Source: Ricinus communis (taxonomy: Eukaryota; Streptophyta; Magnoliopsida; Malpighiales; Euphorbiaceae). From it: a stretch of 64,000 nucleotides of DNA. The stretch spans positions 23,522,888 through 23,586,887 of the forward strand of contig NC_063260.1 in assembly GCF_019578655.1 (NCBI RefSeq), given 5' to 3'. A program made the translations under genes and the position numbers. Each line of letters starts with the position of its first letter. Position 1 is the first letter of the stretch. Shown here piece after piece: positions 12,355-24,907 of this stretch. Below the pieces are notes generated by a model. The model worked only from the letters and a program-made list of their open reading frames with translations. It was not told the DNA's origin and made no database searches.

Positions 12355-13816
12355 CTAATTAAATATGTAATTCAACGGTGCATATTTTAGACTTTCTTTT
12401 GAGGAAGCATTTTTTAGAATTGATGGAAGGTGTAACATGTCATTATTGTCATCATTAAACGTGTGAAATAAACACAAGTAGAAAACTATATTATAGGGTA
12501 TTAATTATGAAAATAATTAGTGTGTTACCTCATTATTATAAATAGTATCCTTGCAGCAGATTGTGCTGTAAAGTTTTTGGAGATATCTATAATGTTTAGT
12601 AATTTGGGCCACAAATCCTCCTCCAAAACTCTACTCTCAAATTCTATTCTGTATGATGCCATTGAGCCCCTTGAATGATTAAAAAAATATGTAGTCAAAA
12701 TAATAATAATTACTTTTTTATTATTATAAGAATTATTTATATAATGAGTTATTATGATTATCACTAAAGAAATACTGTGTATGCATATACATTGACCAGC
12801 GATAATCATAATCATCAACCCATGGATGTTCGATACAATTTTGTCACTTGCTAGGAGAAATAACTAAAATGGAAAATAAATTCATTACAGATACCAATGC
12901 GCGTGAGGAAAAGGTTGTGCCTCTGAAGTTCTGATATGTGATAAAAGGCTTATTATTTTTAACACAAAAACCCATCGTTCAAATTATTGAATCCTTAATA
13001 AAATAAATTAAAATTAAAAAATGTGATTAAAAAAAAAATAACTTCAGAGCAAATCTTTAAACAATTGGTCAGAGGCATATATGCGTGAGTGGAACGATTG
13101 TTTCACATGCTGCATATCTTTTCAGAGGAAACATATTAACAGTTCACAAATGGTCAGTCATAATTCTCTCCTTGCTGGTCTATACACCCACCTAAGGAAC
13201 TGCAAAGTCTATTAAGAGCCCATTTATTTAATGAAAATATTAGTCTAATATATCATTATTTTACAATAACTAATTAAATATTTATAAAATAAAAAGCATG
13301 ACTAAAAATAAGTGTTTAAATTATTATATAATAACTGACTATATCAATTATTATTTATTCCTTAGCAATACGTTTCATTTGTTAAAAATTTAGAACGAGG
13401 TCATCGTGAAGCATTACTTTATATAAAACATAGACTAAACTATTAAAAAGAGAAAAAGAACACAAAACAAATCAAATCTTGCATAAGGACGGTAATAAGT
13501 AGGGTATGAATAGAGCAGCAGTCTAAGAATATATATCTATTCGTGTGTGTATTCATATTTATTATCAATCACAATTGAAAAAAAGGTAATAACTGTCAAA
13601 ATATAATAAAATCTCTATAAAATAATATTATTGGAATTATTTATTCTTATTTTTATTATTAAATTGATTAATTTATTAATAGATGAATCTTTATTAATTT
13701 TAAAAGAAAATTAATATATTTTAATTATTTGTATATGTATTTTTTAAAAAATTTACGTATGAATTATAAATAAATAAAAACGTGATCTAAAGTTAATACA
13801 ACTAAAAAGTTTCTCA

Positions 13817-13849
<33 letters not shown>

Positions 13850-13862
13850 AAACCTTAGAAAT

Positions 13863-13908
<46 letters not shown>

Positions 13909-15008
13909 ATATGTCTTAAACTATATAGACATACAATAGATATAACTTTTAAATTTAATATTCTAAAAGATAAAATGTTACAAAAAGCCTTCAATACATA
14001 AAATATAAGTTATATAAATATTAGATCTAATTTTAAACTCTAAAGGTATTATAATTTCTAAATCTTTCTCTTTCAAGGATTTCCATTTAAAAACATAAAA
14101 ATAATGAATATTGATTGATGAAATAAGGAATGCACTGAGCCAATATATTAATGATTCAAACCAAAAAGATTTGCAACAACATTCAAACAAACTTTCTCAC
14201 CATTCATTCTCCTATCAAAACAATTAGAATTAATGGATTAAAGAAGCAGAAATTAACTTTAGTATTATGACGTTATTTATCATATATCTAAGTAATTATT
14301 AAATTATAATTTTAATAATCTCTAAAACATTTAAAAAATATTATCATCTGGCGAGATTATTAACCTAATATACTGGCCTCAGCTGGGCTAAGAGATTTTA
14401 TTATTTAATCAATGTTATTCATTTATTTATTAAGATTTTACTATATTTATAAAAAAAAAAACTTGAATATATTAAAACATTAAGTACATAATTTTAACTA
14501 ATAATTCTATTTGACTAAAATAATATATATAATATTCAATTAAACTAATATTAAAATAATAAAATTTTAAAAGAAAAGTTGAATAATTAAATAATGTCTA
14601 ATTTTCCAAACTGATTAGATAATCAAAATTAATAAATCTAATTAGAAAATTTCTAATATTGTATATCTGCCTTGAAAGAGAAGATATTTCAGATAGAAAA
14701 TGAATTCGAGTATGGGTATATAGTATTGTACTCCTCGTACCCATCCAACTTGTGCAACGTTTACTCGCACAATCTTTACCAGTATTATCACCCGATTTGA
14801 CTGAACAGAATTCGAGTGGGAACCCACAAATAGATACAAATTGCCATCCCGCTTTTTTGCAGTTGCTCTTGCAGTCAGATCTCTTTGCAGAAATGGAGAA
14901 AATCAGTGCTGTAGAATGTTAGATATCCTAAAGATATTTGGAAAAATTGCCGCAGGGATCAAGACGTAACTTCTCTTCCTTTTATTTCCCTATAGTGATT
15001 AGACCATA
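12355..15008. other. intergenic spacer, CYP94B to FIGL1 (convergent 3' ends)
   Basis: Both flanking genes end towards this spacer. It is very AT-rich with two AT microsatellites (13829-13849 and 13868-13906). Two patches are less AT-rich: 12540-12680, readable on the minus strand as a short peptide-like stretch of no recognised family, and 14640-14990, part of which may be the FIGL1 3' UTR. No gene is supported. Confidence 0.55.
13868..13906. repeat. (AT)n microsatellite
   Basis: About 19 uninterrupted AT units, with a second shorter TA run at 13829-13849 next to a short CT run. Simple sequence repeat, likely length-variable; the minus-strand ORF crossing it is an artefact of the repeat. Confidence 0.9.
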
Positions 15009-18000
15009 CTAGAGTGATAAGCTTCCAAATTGTTTATTCCATTCATCATATATACCTAGTTCGCTCAAAGAAACAGAAGGCCTCACTTCTTGCAAAGCCA
15101 TCTCAAAGTCCTAGACACAAAGAACAAAGCAATTTCAATATTAATAATGGTACTTAATTTATGATCACGTGAGTTTGCGAGCAGGTAAATTAGACATTGT
15201 TTACCTGAACGGTAACTGGTCTCATATCTTCCTTTCTCAGTTTTGTAATTTCTATACCTTGTTTAAGAGCTTCTCTCAGTGGGCCCATAGATGCGTCCTT
15301 CACTAAGTTTTTCATGTCTGATCCTGAATATCCTATGAAGATTAAATCCCAAGGCGAAAAACCTTCAGAAAAGCCTTTCAAGTCGACAGGAAGAGTAAGA
15401 TAAAATAATTAAATTCAATAACTCTCAGATGTATTAGCCCAGATGTACCTTCAGTCAGTTTGCATATGCTATCAATTTCGAAATTTGACAGCTCAAGTAG
15501 ACCATCCTTTTCCAGAAGATTACGTACAATCCAGGCTCTTGCTTCTGATTCCAACATGAAAAGGTTAGCTTCATTATTTTAGAAATTAAACTAAGAAATA
15601 GCAAAAATCAATGGTTTTGCAGATTGCACCTGATGAAGGCAAAGGGATATAGAGTCTTTTGGTAAGTCTCCTCCGTGCTGCTTCATCGAGTTCTTGTGGT
15701 CGATTAGTTGCTCCTGGATTACACATCCATTTATCAAATGACAATCAAATTGCTATAGAAATTTGCACCATTGGATTTCAAAGCAAATCCATTCAACAGG
15801 AGAAAAAAAAATTGAAAAACAAGAAATAACAATGAGTTTGAAAAGCAAGAATGATGCGATAAAGGTCATTTTAAACTTGTTGCTCTTGTACAGTTTATGA
15901 ACAAGATCTGCAGATATGATAAAAGCAAGTGGAATTTTCTTTTCCATTTAATAGTATTTTAGACGTTCCTGCCCAAAATCTCGAGTGCAAAAGAACGAGA
16001 GAATGTTGATACCTACAAAAGTTTCTTCCAGATCATTCCCAACCTCATATCCTATAGGATTCTATCTAAACGTACTTATATGGGAGAGAAAAAAAGGATA
16101 CTCTGGTGACCTAATTTTTTAATTCTAGAAAGCAAGTGTATATTTGAAAGCTTATGATTATCCAACAATATAGTCAACTCGAATAGACCAATAGGATGAA
16201 AGTGGGAAATATCCACCTCAATCAAACTGATAGTCACAAGACTTTTACACTGCATAAATGGTATAGTTCTAAAATAGTGTCATGTTTTAGCAGTTATAAG
16301 CTGATATGGAAAATCTCCAAGTAGCATAAAATTATCTAGTAAATTGAAGAGGCTAAAAAACACGCATGGAGCCATACTTCCCAGACTAAACAATGAGTGC
16401 ACGCATATATGGGCAGACCAAAAAGAGAGAGAGGGAGGAGGTTGCAGGATATCAGATTTTAGGGCCTTAACTATTACCTATAAGTAGAATTTGCTCACTG
16501 CCACTATCAAAGCCTTCCATTTCAATGAGGAACTGTGTTTTGAGTCTCCTACTTGATTCGTGTTCACCTTCTGACTTCCGCTGCAACCACATAAAATTTA
16601 AGTGCAACATCCTATGGGAAAGGAACAACTGATGCTTCATATAAAAGCAAATCTAAAGGGCTCTTGAAAAAAAATGAATGCAGTTGATTTTGCATGTAGA
16701 TGGGAAGCACCATCTCAGGATAAGAGAAAAATGTGTCACTGGGAAAAAGCAGCAGTTAAACTCATTAACCTATCTGGCAGTGACGTAGACTACTTGAGCA
16801 CAAAGAGAACGAGGAGAAGAAAAGGAAAGGAGAGAACAAAAAAAAAAAAAAAAAGAAATCAAGAAAACAAAACATGAATTTCAATCCAATCATGTAGTAT
16901 CCCCCAAAATTTGGTACATATCCTAATTCATATAGTATCCTAAATAATACTATGTATTTTGATAAACTTCAAAATCTTCTAAATTGTACATTTCCTTATA
17001 GCTAGAAAATCCCAAAAAATCACACTATTTGAAATCTTAAAATGATCCTCCATCAGATAGAATTAGAGTGCCCTATGAACAGGTCAGAAACGGGAATAAA
17101 ACCTGCAGGTCAGAAAATGGTTTACCTGAGACAGCAGTGAATCTATTTCATCAACAAAAATCACAGCCGGCTGACGACAACTGGCAACACCAAACAGGGC
17201 CCTGACTAACTTTTCACCTTCGCCAATCTACACTCACAAGTAAATAAGTTGAGAAGTTAACATGTATTGGATAGAGTAAATGTTATGACAACATATAAAT
17301 TACACAAAAGAAAATTAATTCTTATCATCTCCTCTCTCTTATTTACCCAATACAATTACTACTAGTTAGTAACTTGAATCCATAAAATGATGGGTGAACA
17401 CTTGTTGCTGGCTGGTCCAAATAGGACCATTAGTTAACTTTCCACCCTAATCAATCCACTTCTAAAAGTTAAAATGTTGAGAAGTTAACATGTAAATCAA
17501 CAATATACAGTTGGATTAGTCACTATTATCAAGGTGAAAGTATAAGCAAAAACTGTACTGCTTTTTATTTGGCTAGTATAGTTCACTAAAGAGCTGTTAA
17601 TCTCTTAAGCTATAATGTTAAGCCAAGTCAAGTTGAGGTATAGAGGATGGGGCCAGAGTCGAGCTGGCGTAAAGTGGAAAATTTGACAATCAAAAATTGC
17701 AATCTGCAGTGCCTTTGGTAATGAAAGATAGATAAGAATCTATTATCTAGAGGAGTAAATATGTTTTTTGGCGGCAAACAAAGAAGTCTAAAAATTTTGT
17801 TATAATCTCTGTAAACTGCTTCTTCATCTGGATCCCATGCAAACTGAAGTGTCGAAGACCTTTCCTTTTCAGATATTAATTTCCTTTTACAGTAGTAGTA
17901 AACTCAATTTCACAATGCATTTCTAGAAAAGTGCAGGCATTTCACAGGAGTTTCAGGTACATAATCTAATTAGAACTTCTGTAGTTCATCTCAAGTGTTT

Positions 18001-21000
18001 TAAAAGTGACCAATAGCTTGAAAAGTTTTTCAATCGGTTAACCACCAGAAAAGATGAGATAATTAGAAAATATGGACATACCCACTTGCTTGTTAATGAG
18101 CTCGCAGAGATATAGAAAAAGGTTGCTTTGGCTTCTCCAGCAATAGCTTTCCCTATCATTGTTTTCCCTGTTCCCTAAACATGGGAGGCACTGGGATGTA
18201 ATAATAATGAAAAGCAACGAGTTTCATAATGTATTGGGTTCAGTTCTTACCGGTGGACCAAAAAGAAGAAGACCTCTCCCTGGTGAACGACAACCTTTAA
18301 ATATGTCAGGACGTAATAAAGGCCATATGACCATCTCAGTCACACATTTTTTAGCATGCTCCAAACCAGCTACAGAATAGTTTGACAAGCAGTTATATTT
18401 AAAAGATCAACCATAGGAAAATGTAACAATAATTGGAATGAAGATGTGAGCATTTATGATACCAATATCATCCCACCGGACATTAGGATCCCGATCCATA
18501 ATTTCGTTACTAACATGCTCAAGAAGGCGAGGCTCCAAATTCCTCAATTTTTCGGGAAGCTCACCATCAGGACCACATAGCATCTCCAAACTAGTACAAA
18601 ACAAGATCAGTTAAAGCATTACATTATATCATCTTCAGTAAATACTACTTCAGAACTACAAGAAAGAAAGAAAGGAATGGGCTACAAGTATTACAGTCAG
18701 GATCTTTAAATTATAAGTAGCATCAGCTCAATCCACTATGGCAAGAAAAACAAAACTTTTCTTTGCTAGTTTTTCATTGCACGTTAATAGAAGAGGATAT
18801 TGCATATATTTGGTCTGAGCAACCATTACACTACTCAATTTGCAACTTCTATTATGGGCCTAACACAATTACTCTTTGAACACATTGAAGGTCTTTAGTT
18901 TATATAATTTTCTCCAGACTCCAGAGAACCTGCTGAGATGGTCTTTCTCCAAAAGCTGATAAGACTTATTCCATGAGTCTTTAAAAAGAAAAGTGAACCT
19001 TATTTCTGACACCAAGAAAAATGTAGAGCAACTTACCACCTCCTTGTCGAGTCATCTAATGCATCATCACCCTTTCCTCCAACTCGTGCAGTCATATTTG
19101 CGGTGCTGCCTCCATTGGATTTTATAGGAGGAACAAAGTTACCACGAATACCACGCCGTGAAAAACCGTATGATCTCGCCCCATAATTCCTGTTCGAGCT
19201 ATCACCTTGTGGGGAGACAGATGCACTAGGTGATCCCATCAACCCTCGTTTTTGCCTTGCATCCATTTCCTGTGCCACAGCACAGAAAATAAACTTAGTT
19301 TAGATGAAAACAATAGGAAGAGGAAAATTACGAAAGGCTAACATCTCAAATAAATGGTCCACAGATATTTCCAGCAGAAGACTATTTTGAGCTTTACTCA
19401 AAACTCAAACCTGACATCTCCTCTCCTTAAAGAAACCTTCAAACAGATATAGTTTGCTTTTTAGCTTACAAAAAAATTAAACGTCATTTCTCCCTCTAGA
19501 AAAACCCGAATTCAAACCGCCAGTGTTCTAAACATTTTTGCATTATATTTCTCTTCAGCTTTCATATTCTGTATGTTAAGCTACATAAAATACTGTTCAC
19601 ACTGTCAAGACTGAGAAAACTGAAGGACTATAACAAAGCATTAACTTCAAACAGATAATATAAATGTGCACTACATCATGTCAGTGAATCTAACTAAGTA
19701 TTTCCACCTAGATGTAGATCATACAATTATCGCAGAGCAATAAAAGTGGGTAAATAAATGAATCCTAGACTCTTATAATCCTTGGCTTCTTGCCAAATCT
19801 GCTCTTGGAGAACTAAATATATACCAGTTTAGCTCGTGCAGTTACAAATCCATTGCCAGAAACATCTGTATTAGCTTCTTCATTGTTTGTCGGTGACTTT
19901 GCAATGTCACTTTTGGGGCTGCGGATTTCCTCATGTGAACGTTTTGATCCCAAAGTACTTCCAAATCCTCTTTCTTCTTCTTCATTTTTCATATAAGTGG
20001 ATAGACCATGGTTTTTAGAATGGGTGTGATATGAATGAATGCTTTCTACAATTGTGCAGTCATCAGAAATATTATCCTTGGAAGTCAAAGAACTTTTATG
20101 TGAACCAGGATTTCCCTTTGTGAAGTTGCTCCCATACAAGGATGTCAGCCTTGCCTGTGTTATAACCTTCGACATCTTGCAGCTCGACTTTTTCTTTATA
20201 TCCAGTTGGTCTCCCTGAGAATAAGATTATAAGATAATGCACCCAATCATGTTAGATGATCATCACTTAAGTTGTATTTCGGTGCAGATGATAAATAACT
20301 TGATCAAATCAAAACTACAGACTGCTATTTTAACCAATACATGTTAGATAACACCTAACCAGAGAAGTGAAAATGAAATAAGAGGAAAATCAAGTCTTTT
20401 AACTGCATTACTTGCAGAAACCAACATGTTTCTTTCCATACCATTCCACTTAAAGGCCTTATATCATATTGCTGAAGAAGACCACGCAAGTACTTTGACT
20501 GCTTAACCCTCTCAATGTCAATATCTCCTTTCCTGCTAAAAACACAACCGGGAGCCCTACCTGCCTGTTCAAATGCTCGCCTAAACATAATATGGACACA
20601 AACTATCAGCGCTATGAATTCAGACACTTTATCTAACATGAAAACAGAACTGTCACAGATATATATTTACACCACCTTGCAGAAACGCACAATTTCAGGT
20701 AAAGACATTCAAATTTATACAGTATAACGAAGTTGAATCTGAATTACAAATTTCTTACTAATCCTTCCTCTTATCTTCTTCAAGCATCTCTAGCAATCTT
20801 TTGGCCCCAAATTTTAGCAACAGCTCATGTTCCACTTATCTTACATGAGACATCTTTGATGGTTCAACTACATGCACAAATTTTCACTGATACCACCACG
20901 TTTGGATTACTAAATTCAGTGTTTAGATAGTCTAAAAATGCAATAATTCAATTGAAATGATTACTATTTAGTCAATTCTCATATTTGGAAAGGTACTAAT

Positions 21001-21569
21001 AGCTAGGATTCAAATTCATTCAACTAAAAAAAAAAAAATTAAAAAAAAAAAAAAAAGAAGCAATTTCAAAGAAATGAAATCGTGCCAAAAAATGACATGA
21101 TGTTTGCAAGAATACAATTGAACTGAATTACAAAGGCTTAACTAAATTTTAGATATTAGATACAAAATAGTTAAAACAACTCTAATAAACCAAGCTTTGT
21201 TTGTATACCCAAGCAGATTCACATTCCATAACCTATATAAAAAACAGAGACAGATATCAAATTTAACAATAAACTTAGAGATATTTATGCAGTATATATG
21301 TACCGATCAGAATCAGGAATGAGTGATTGGCGAGCTGAGTCGAGCTTGGTAACGGCATCGCGGCGGATAGGTCGAGTGAGCGCCTCATCAACGTCGGTGA
21401 GAGAATGCGAGTCGATGAAGCCGAGAAGACGAAGTCCCAAGATATGAGCCGCCGAAAAGTCGCGCCTCTCGAGAGCTAAATCGACGCCGAATTGGAGCGA
21501 GTGGAGCCGTTTCAGATTCTCGTTCACTTGCTTTCGCCAATTCACTGGAGACTCTCTAGAATCCTCCAT
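15009..21569 (-). CDS. FIGL1: FIDGETIN-LIKE 1 AAA-ATPase (13 exons)
   Basis: Nuclear AAA-ATPase that limits meiotic crossovers and regulates RAD51/DMC1 filaments in homologous recombination. Exons from the 5' end: 21569-21304, 20580-20442, 20214-19825, 19269-19037, 18590-18463, 18369-18251, 18174-18082, 17227-17126, 16580-16478, 15713-15630, 15544-15449, 15332-15205, 15110-15009. All introns are GT-AG, all phases match, giving 660 residues. The AAA core has Walker A GPPGTGKT (423-430, split by an intron after GPP), Walker B VIFVDEID (478-485), and the sensor/arginine-finger stretch [13 protein letters not shown]. The C-terminal Vps4-like segment ends GSLSL. In the linker are FVTA (258-261) and FVPP (310-313), matching the RAD51-binding FxxA and FVPP motifs known in animal and plant FIGL1. 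The start ATG at 21569 is the first in-frame ATG of the open frame. Confidence 0.95.
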
Positions 21570-21639
21570 TTTCGGCCTCGCACTCGCGGAATCTTCTTTT
21601 CCCGCCTTTACTTTCTTCAATTCAATTCCTTCTAAATTG

Positions 21640-21664
21640 AGGGTTTTGAGCGGGGTATTTATAT
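21640..21664 (-). promoter_or_regulatory. FIGL1 core promoter: TATA box plus telo-box
   Basis: On the minus strand ATATAAATA (21664-21656) lies about 90 bases before the FIGL1 ATG and is followed by AAACCCT (21646-21640), a telo-box. This would give a leader of roughly 50-60 bases. Telo-boxes are common just downstream of the start site in plant genes active in dividing cells, which fits a recombination factor. Motif-based inference. Confidence 0.4.
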
Positions 21665-23455
21665 CGAAGTCAAAGTTAGTATGAAAATGACATTTTCAAT
21701 TCTTTTTTTTGTATTAATTACAAGATGGTCATGCATTATTGTTATTATTCAGACATATGTCTGCATGGAGTCGATGAACACTATTAATATATACTCTAAT
21801 GGAAAGAATGTTAATGACATAATAATTTAGTGTTATGATTTCCTATTGGAGTTCCATGATTTGCTCTTACAATAATATTATTAACAATCTCTGCGGTTGG
21901 GTCAATCATCGTCTTAATATTACTCTTCTGTTACGCGATAATCAAAATAAAACTTAGGGCTATCTCTCTATTGAAATTTCTTTGAATAGTGCCTCTCCGT
22001 ATAACTACCCCATTCTTGGCCTTGGGTGTTCAGTTAGGGTACGTCCCGAAGCTTACCTTATGTTATGTGATGCATGCAGTAGATATATTTTCTTGCTTTC
22101 CTATCCTAATAAATGAATCGGAAAAAGATACAAATAAGGGTAATATTAAGATGTTCTTGCTTCAGACGTTAGGGCTTATTGGCACTTTTTTCCATAAATT
22201 AATCCATGTTTTATTTTGGATTTTGATTTAGCAGTGTCATGTTATGGTTGTCTCTTTTTGAAATTGTTAAAGGTCAATCTCTTTTCGAGGGGGCGACATT
22301 TGAAGCTTTTACCGGTATAGGTCCTATCAAACTTTGTTAGCTGGCTTAGCTTCGCGGAAGTAAGGAGAAAGAGGTAGATACGTTCAAAAATGACGATGCT
22401 ATACTAGGTCCAAAGCATAAGTACAAAATATTATCCTTTAATTTCATCCTATAGCAATTTTTAGTATATCTTAATTTTTGAAACAAAGACAAATTTATAG
22501 TTATAAATTATGACAAAAAAATATATTTTATTATTAAAAAAATTATATTTTATAAAGATTTAGGCATTTTTTTTCGACTAGCATCATTACCATTTTATAT
22601 GTGTTTGAAAATGTAAGTTTAGGATTAAGTTGATTTTATGCATCAATAATTTTTTAAATTATAATTTAATGATCAAACAATAAAAGTTAAAAATTATTAA
22701 GTTATAAACTCATATTAGCGGATATACACATATGATGGCTAACAAAAGTGAAAATAATTGAATTTTTATAAATTAAAATTTTTAACAGTAAAATATATAT
22801 TTTTATTATAATTTATAATCATGTACCTCTATTTGTCTAGAAAAAATTACACACTAAAATTTATCAATAAAAGAGACCACATGGTATTTTTGGATATTTA
22901 TTCATATAAGCAATCATATCTTTTAATTATTATTATTATAAAACTCAGTGATATAAAAATATAAAAGTTAAGAACTGAGGTCTTAAGTACTTGACATCTA
23001 CTTTATTACTAGAGCTGTTGGGCAGAAAATATTCCAAATGGGTGTTCTTAGTAATATCAATGTCAATGGCAACAGATTTTGATGAACCCATTTCAGTCTC
23101 AGCTTATTTCACAGGCAACATCAATTTTCACTGCAACAATCAAGCATTGGAAACTTATTTACTGTCCGATCTATTAGCTAAAATTTGTTCCTTTCAGTAC
23201 TATTTTTAGATTATGCCCTTCCCAATAAAACTACAAACTAGAATATCAAGCAAAACCTTCAAACACATACGCAGGATTCAAAGCCATTGCAATTGACAGG
23301 ACATTCTGCTTAGAAGGAAATATAGTTTTCAGTAAAGTTCCTTCTAATGCCCCCTGAGAAAAATGAAATTACAAATCCTAGCTTCTAAATGTAGCTATTA
23401 TTGACTCACATCAAACAACTTTATTGAGTTGCTAATGCCTTGGTGGGTTAATTTC
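21665..23455. other. spacer between FIGL1 and the F-box gene
   Basis: Upstream of FIGL1 and downstream of the F-box gene, both on the minus strand. Mostly AT-rich. The patch 21850-22430 is less AT-rich and reads in several frames as short coding-like pieces broken by stops, which suggests an old unidentifiable relic. The 81-codon ORF at 21989-22231 resembles nothing I know. The last 200 bases are probably the F-box gene 3' UTR. Confidence 0.45.
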
Positions 23456-24907
23456 TTAAGCTACCATAACAGAACAGTTCAAAATAAAGTTGCTCAGTCT
23501 GTTTCTGCCGCACTCAAGAGGCGTCCAGTGCAACGCGTGGTCAGTTTTATCATCTGGGCAGCAGGTGTATATAGCCATACCATCTCCTGAATAAGAGACT
23601 ATGGATGTGGATGCACCTATTACAAGCAGTTCGTTGCCCAGAGACTTAAAGGCTACACCCCACCCTCTTGAAGAATCTGCTCTTACTGGTACTGGCCCTA
23701 ATTTCCTCCATGTTTTGCTTCGTTTTGAATACACTTTCAGCTCGTTTGATGAAGTCTCCAGGGAGTAAAGTTCATTGTTCACTACAGCAACAAGAGGTGG
23801 AGATTGGTAAGTTGCAACAGGAGTATCCTCCAACATGTCAGGAATGAGTTCCCATGTCTTTTTATCCTCATCATAGGCTTCTCCACAAGTGAGACATCTT
23901 CCTTCCTCATTTCGCCCACCGATCACATAGAATTTATTGTCCATGTAACAACCTGAGCTGAGTCGCCTCTTCCGCTGCATCCTTGGAAGAGTTTCCCATG
24001 ATCTGGTATCAGGGTTATATTTCTCTGCAGAATTTAGAACTGCACCAGCTTCTGTCACCCCACCAGCTACAAAAGCAAAAAGACCACACGAGGCTGATGC
24101 AAACAAACACCTAGGTTTGATCATTGAAGGACCTTTTCTCCATCTATTTGTTTCCAATTCATACCTCCAAACAACTACACCATTTATCTCCCTTCCTGAA
24201 ATGATCAAATGAGTTCCTGCACAAACCGTTTCTTTATCCCCTGAAGAGAAACAAGGATCTGCTGGCAAGTCTGGAAGCTTTCTACGACAACTAAATTGTC
24301 GATCAAACGCCCACCAACCACTGTCTCCAGTGGTAAACATAAACACAGATGATTCTCTAACCCCAAGTTCCCTCCTAATCTTAAAGAGCTCACCACTCTT
24401 CACGAGAGCATATATTCGCTTGTTCACCAATGGAAATTTCCAGTATTCTGATCTTGGAACTCTTGCCAAAATTTGATTCTCTACCTCATCACTGAGCTGG
24501 GGATATTCGAAGTAATCTGCATCCTGAGGTTGTACACTTGAGGAATCACCAACTCGGCCATCGCTAGTAGAAAATGCATACCTGCTCAGGCCTTTTATTG
24601 TGTTAGTTTCACAAGTACTGGCAGTTTCTGATGAGGGAGAATTAGAAGTAATCCAAGAACTATTATCAGAATAATCCTCGAGCACTTCTTTCTTGATAGG
24701 CTTATGATAATTTCTGATCACACTGGCGCCTCCATCTTCCCTTCTGTTAGATTCCCAAATGTTAACCCTTTTTGGTCGGGAACTACTAGAAGTAATCCAA
24801 AAGCTATTGCCAGGACCAAATGTTGAGCCTTTCGTACAAGGATTGCAGACATTCCTGCAGACATCATTTCCTTCATCTTCACCTTCTATCTCTTTTCCTT
24901 TGGACAT
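23456..24907 (-). CDS. HOLT: F-box/kelch-repeat protein, TML/HOLT type, miR2111 target
   Basis: Substrate-recognition subunit of an SCF ubiquitin ligase. Intronless 483-codon CDS with ATG at 24907 and TAA at 23458-23456. The N-terminal 130 residues are serine-rich with a basic RPKR and two copies of a SxWITS motif (residues 35-42 and 83-90). An F-box follows (about 137-180: PQLSDEVENQILARVPRSEYW), then kelch repeats, e.g. FVAGGVTEAGA...YNPDTRSWETLP and YVIGGRNEEG...YDEDKKTWELIP. A miR2111-complementary site lies just before the F-box (24533-24513). That site and the architecture match legume TOO MUCH LOVE, a shoot-controlled repressor of root nodule number, and its non-legume homologue HOLT (Arabidopsis At3g27150 from memory), which affects lateral root initiation. 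Neighbouring FIGL1 and bS21 genes support orthology. Confidence 0.93.
   Translation of the reverse strand: MSKGKEIEGEDEGNDVCRNVCNPCTKGSTFGPGNSFWITSSSSRPKRVNIWESNRREDGGASVIRNYHKPIKKEVLEDYSDNSSWITSNSPSSETASTCETNTIKGLSRYAFSTSDGRVGDSSSVQPQDADYFEYPQLSDEVENQILARVPRSEYWKFPLVNKRIYALVKSGELFKIRRELGVRESSVFMFTTGDSGWWAFDRQFSCRRKLPDLPADPCFSSGDKETVCAGTHLIISGREINGVVVWRYELETNRWRKGPSMIKPRCLFASASCGLFAFVAGGVTEAGAVLNSAEKYNPDTRSWETLPRMQRKRRLSSGCYMDNKFYVIGGRNEEGRCLTCGEAYDEDKKTWELIPDMLEDTPVATYQSPPLVAVVNNELYSLETSSNELKVYSKRSKTWRKLGPVPVRADSSRGWGVAFKSLGNELLVIGASTSIVSYSGDGMAIYTCCPDDKTDHALHWTPLECGRNRLSNFILNCSVMVA
24513..24533 (-). promoter_or_regulatory. miR2111-5p target site in the F-box/kelch CDS
   Basis: The plus strand here reads TAATCTGCATCCTGAGGTT followed by GT. 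That equals positions 1-19 of plant miR2111-5p as I remember it, with mismatches only at the two 3'-terminal positions. The transcript (minus strand) is therefore almost fully complementary, including the seed and the cleavage position between bases 10 and 11. The site codes for residues 125-132 (VQPQDADY), directly before the F-box, as in other TML/HOLT genes. It predicts post-transcriptional repression by the nitrogen- and phosphate-responsive, shoot-derived miR2111. Confidence 0.92.

Noticed and set aside
13764..13994. 76-codon minus-strand ORF with runs of alternating Tyr-Ile
   Set aside because: Translation of the AT and CT microsatellites.
21570..21620. Extended FIGL1 N-terminus
   Set aside because: The open frame upstream begins at TTG; the first ATG is at 21569, just below a TATA/telo-box.
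24513..24533. Plus-strand copy of the miR2111 sequence as a MIR2111 gene
   Set aside because: It is the antisense of the F-box CDS and the flanks do not supply a star strand or hairpin; it is a target site, not a miRNA locus.
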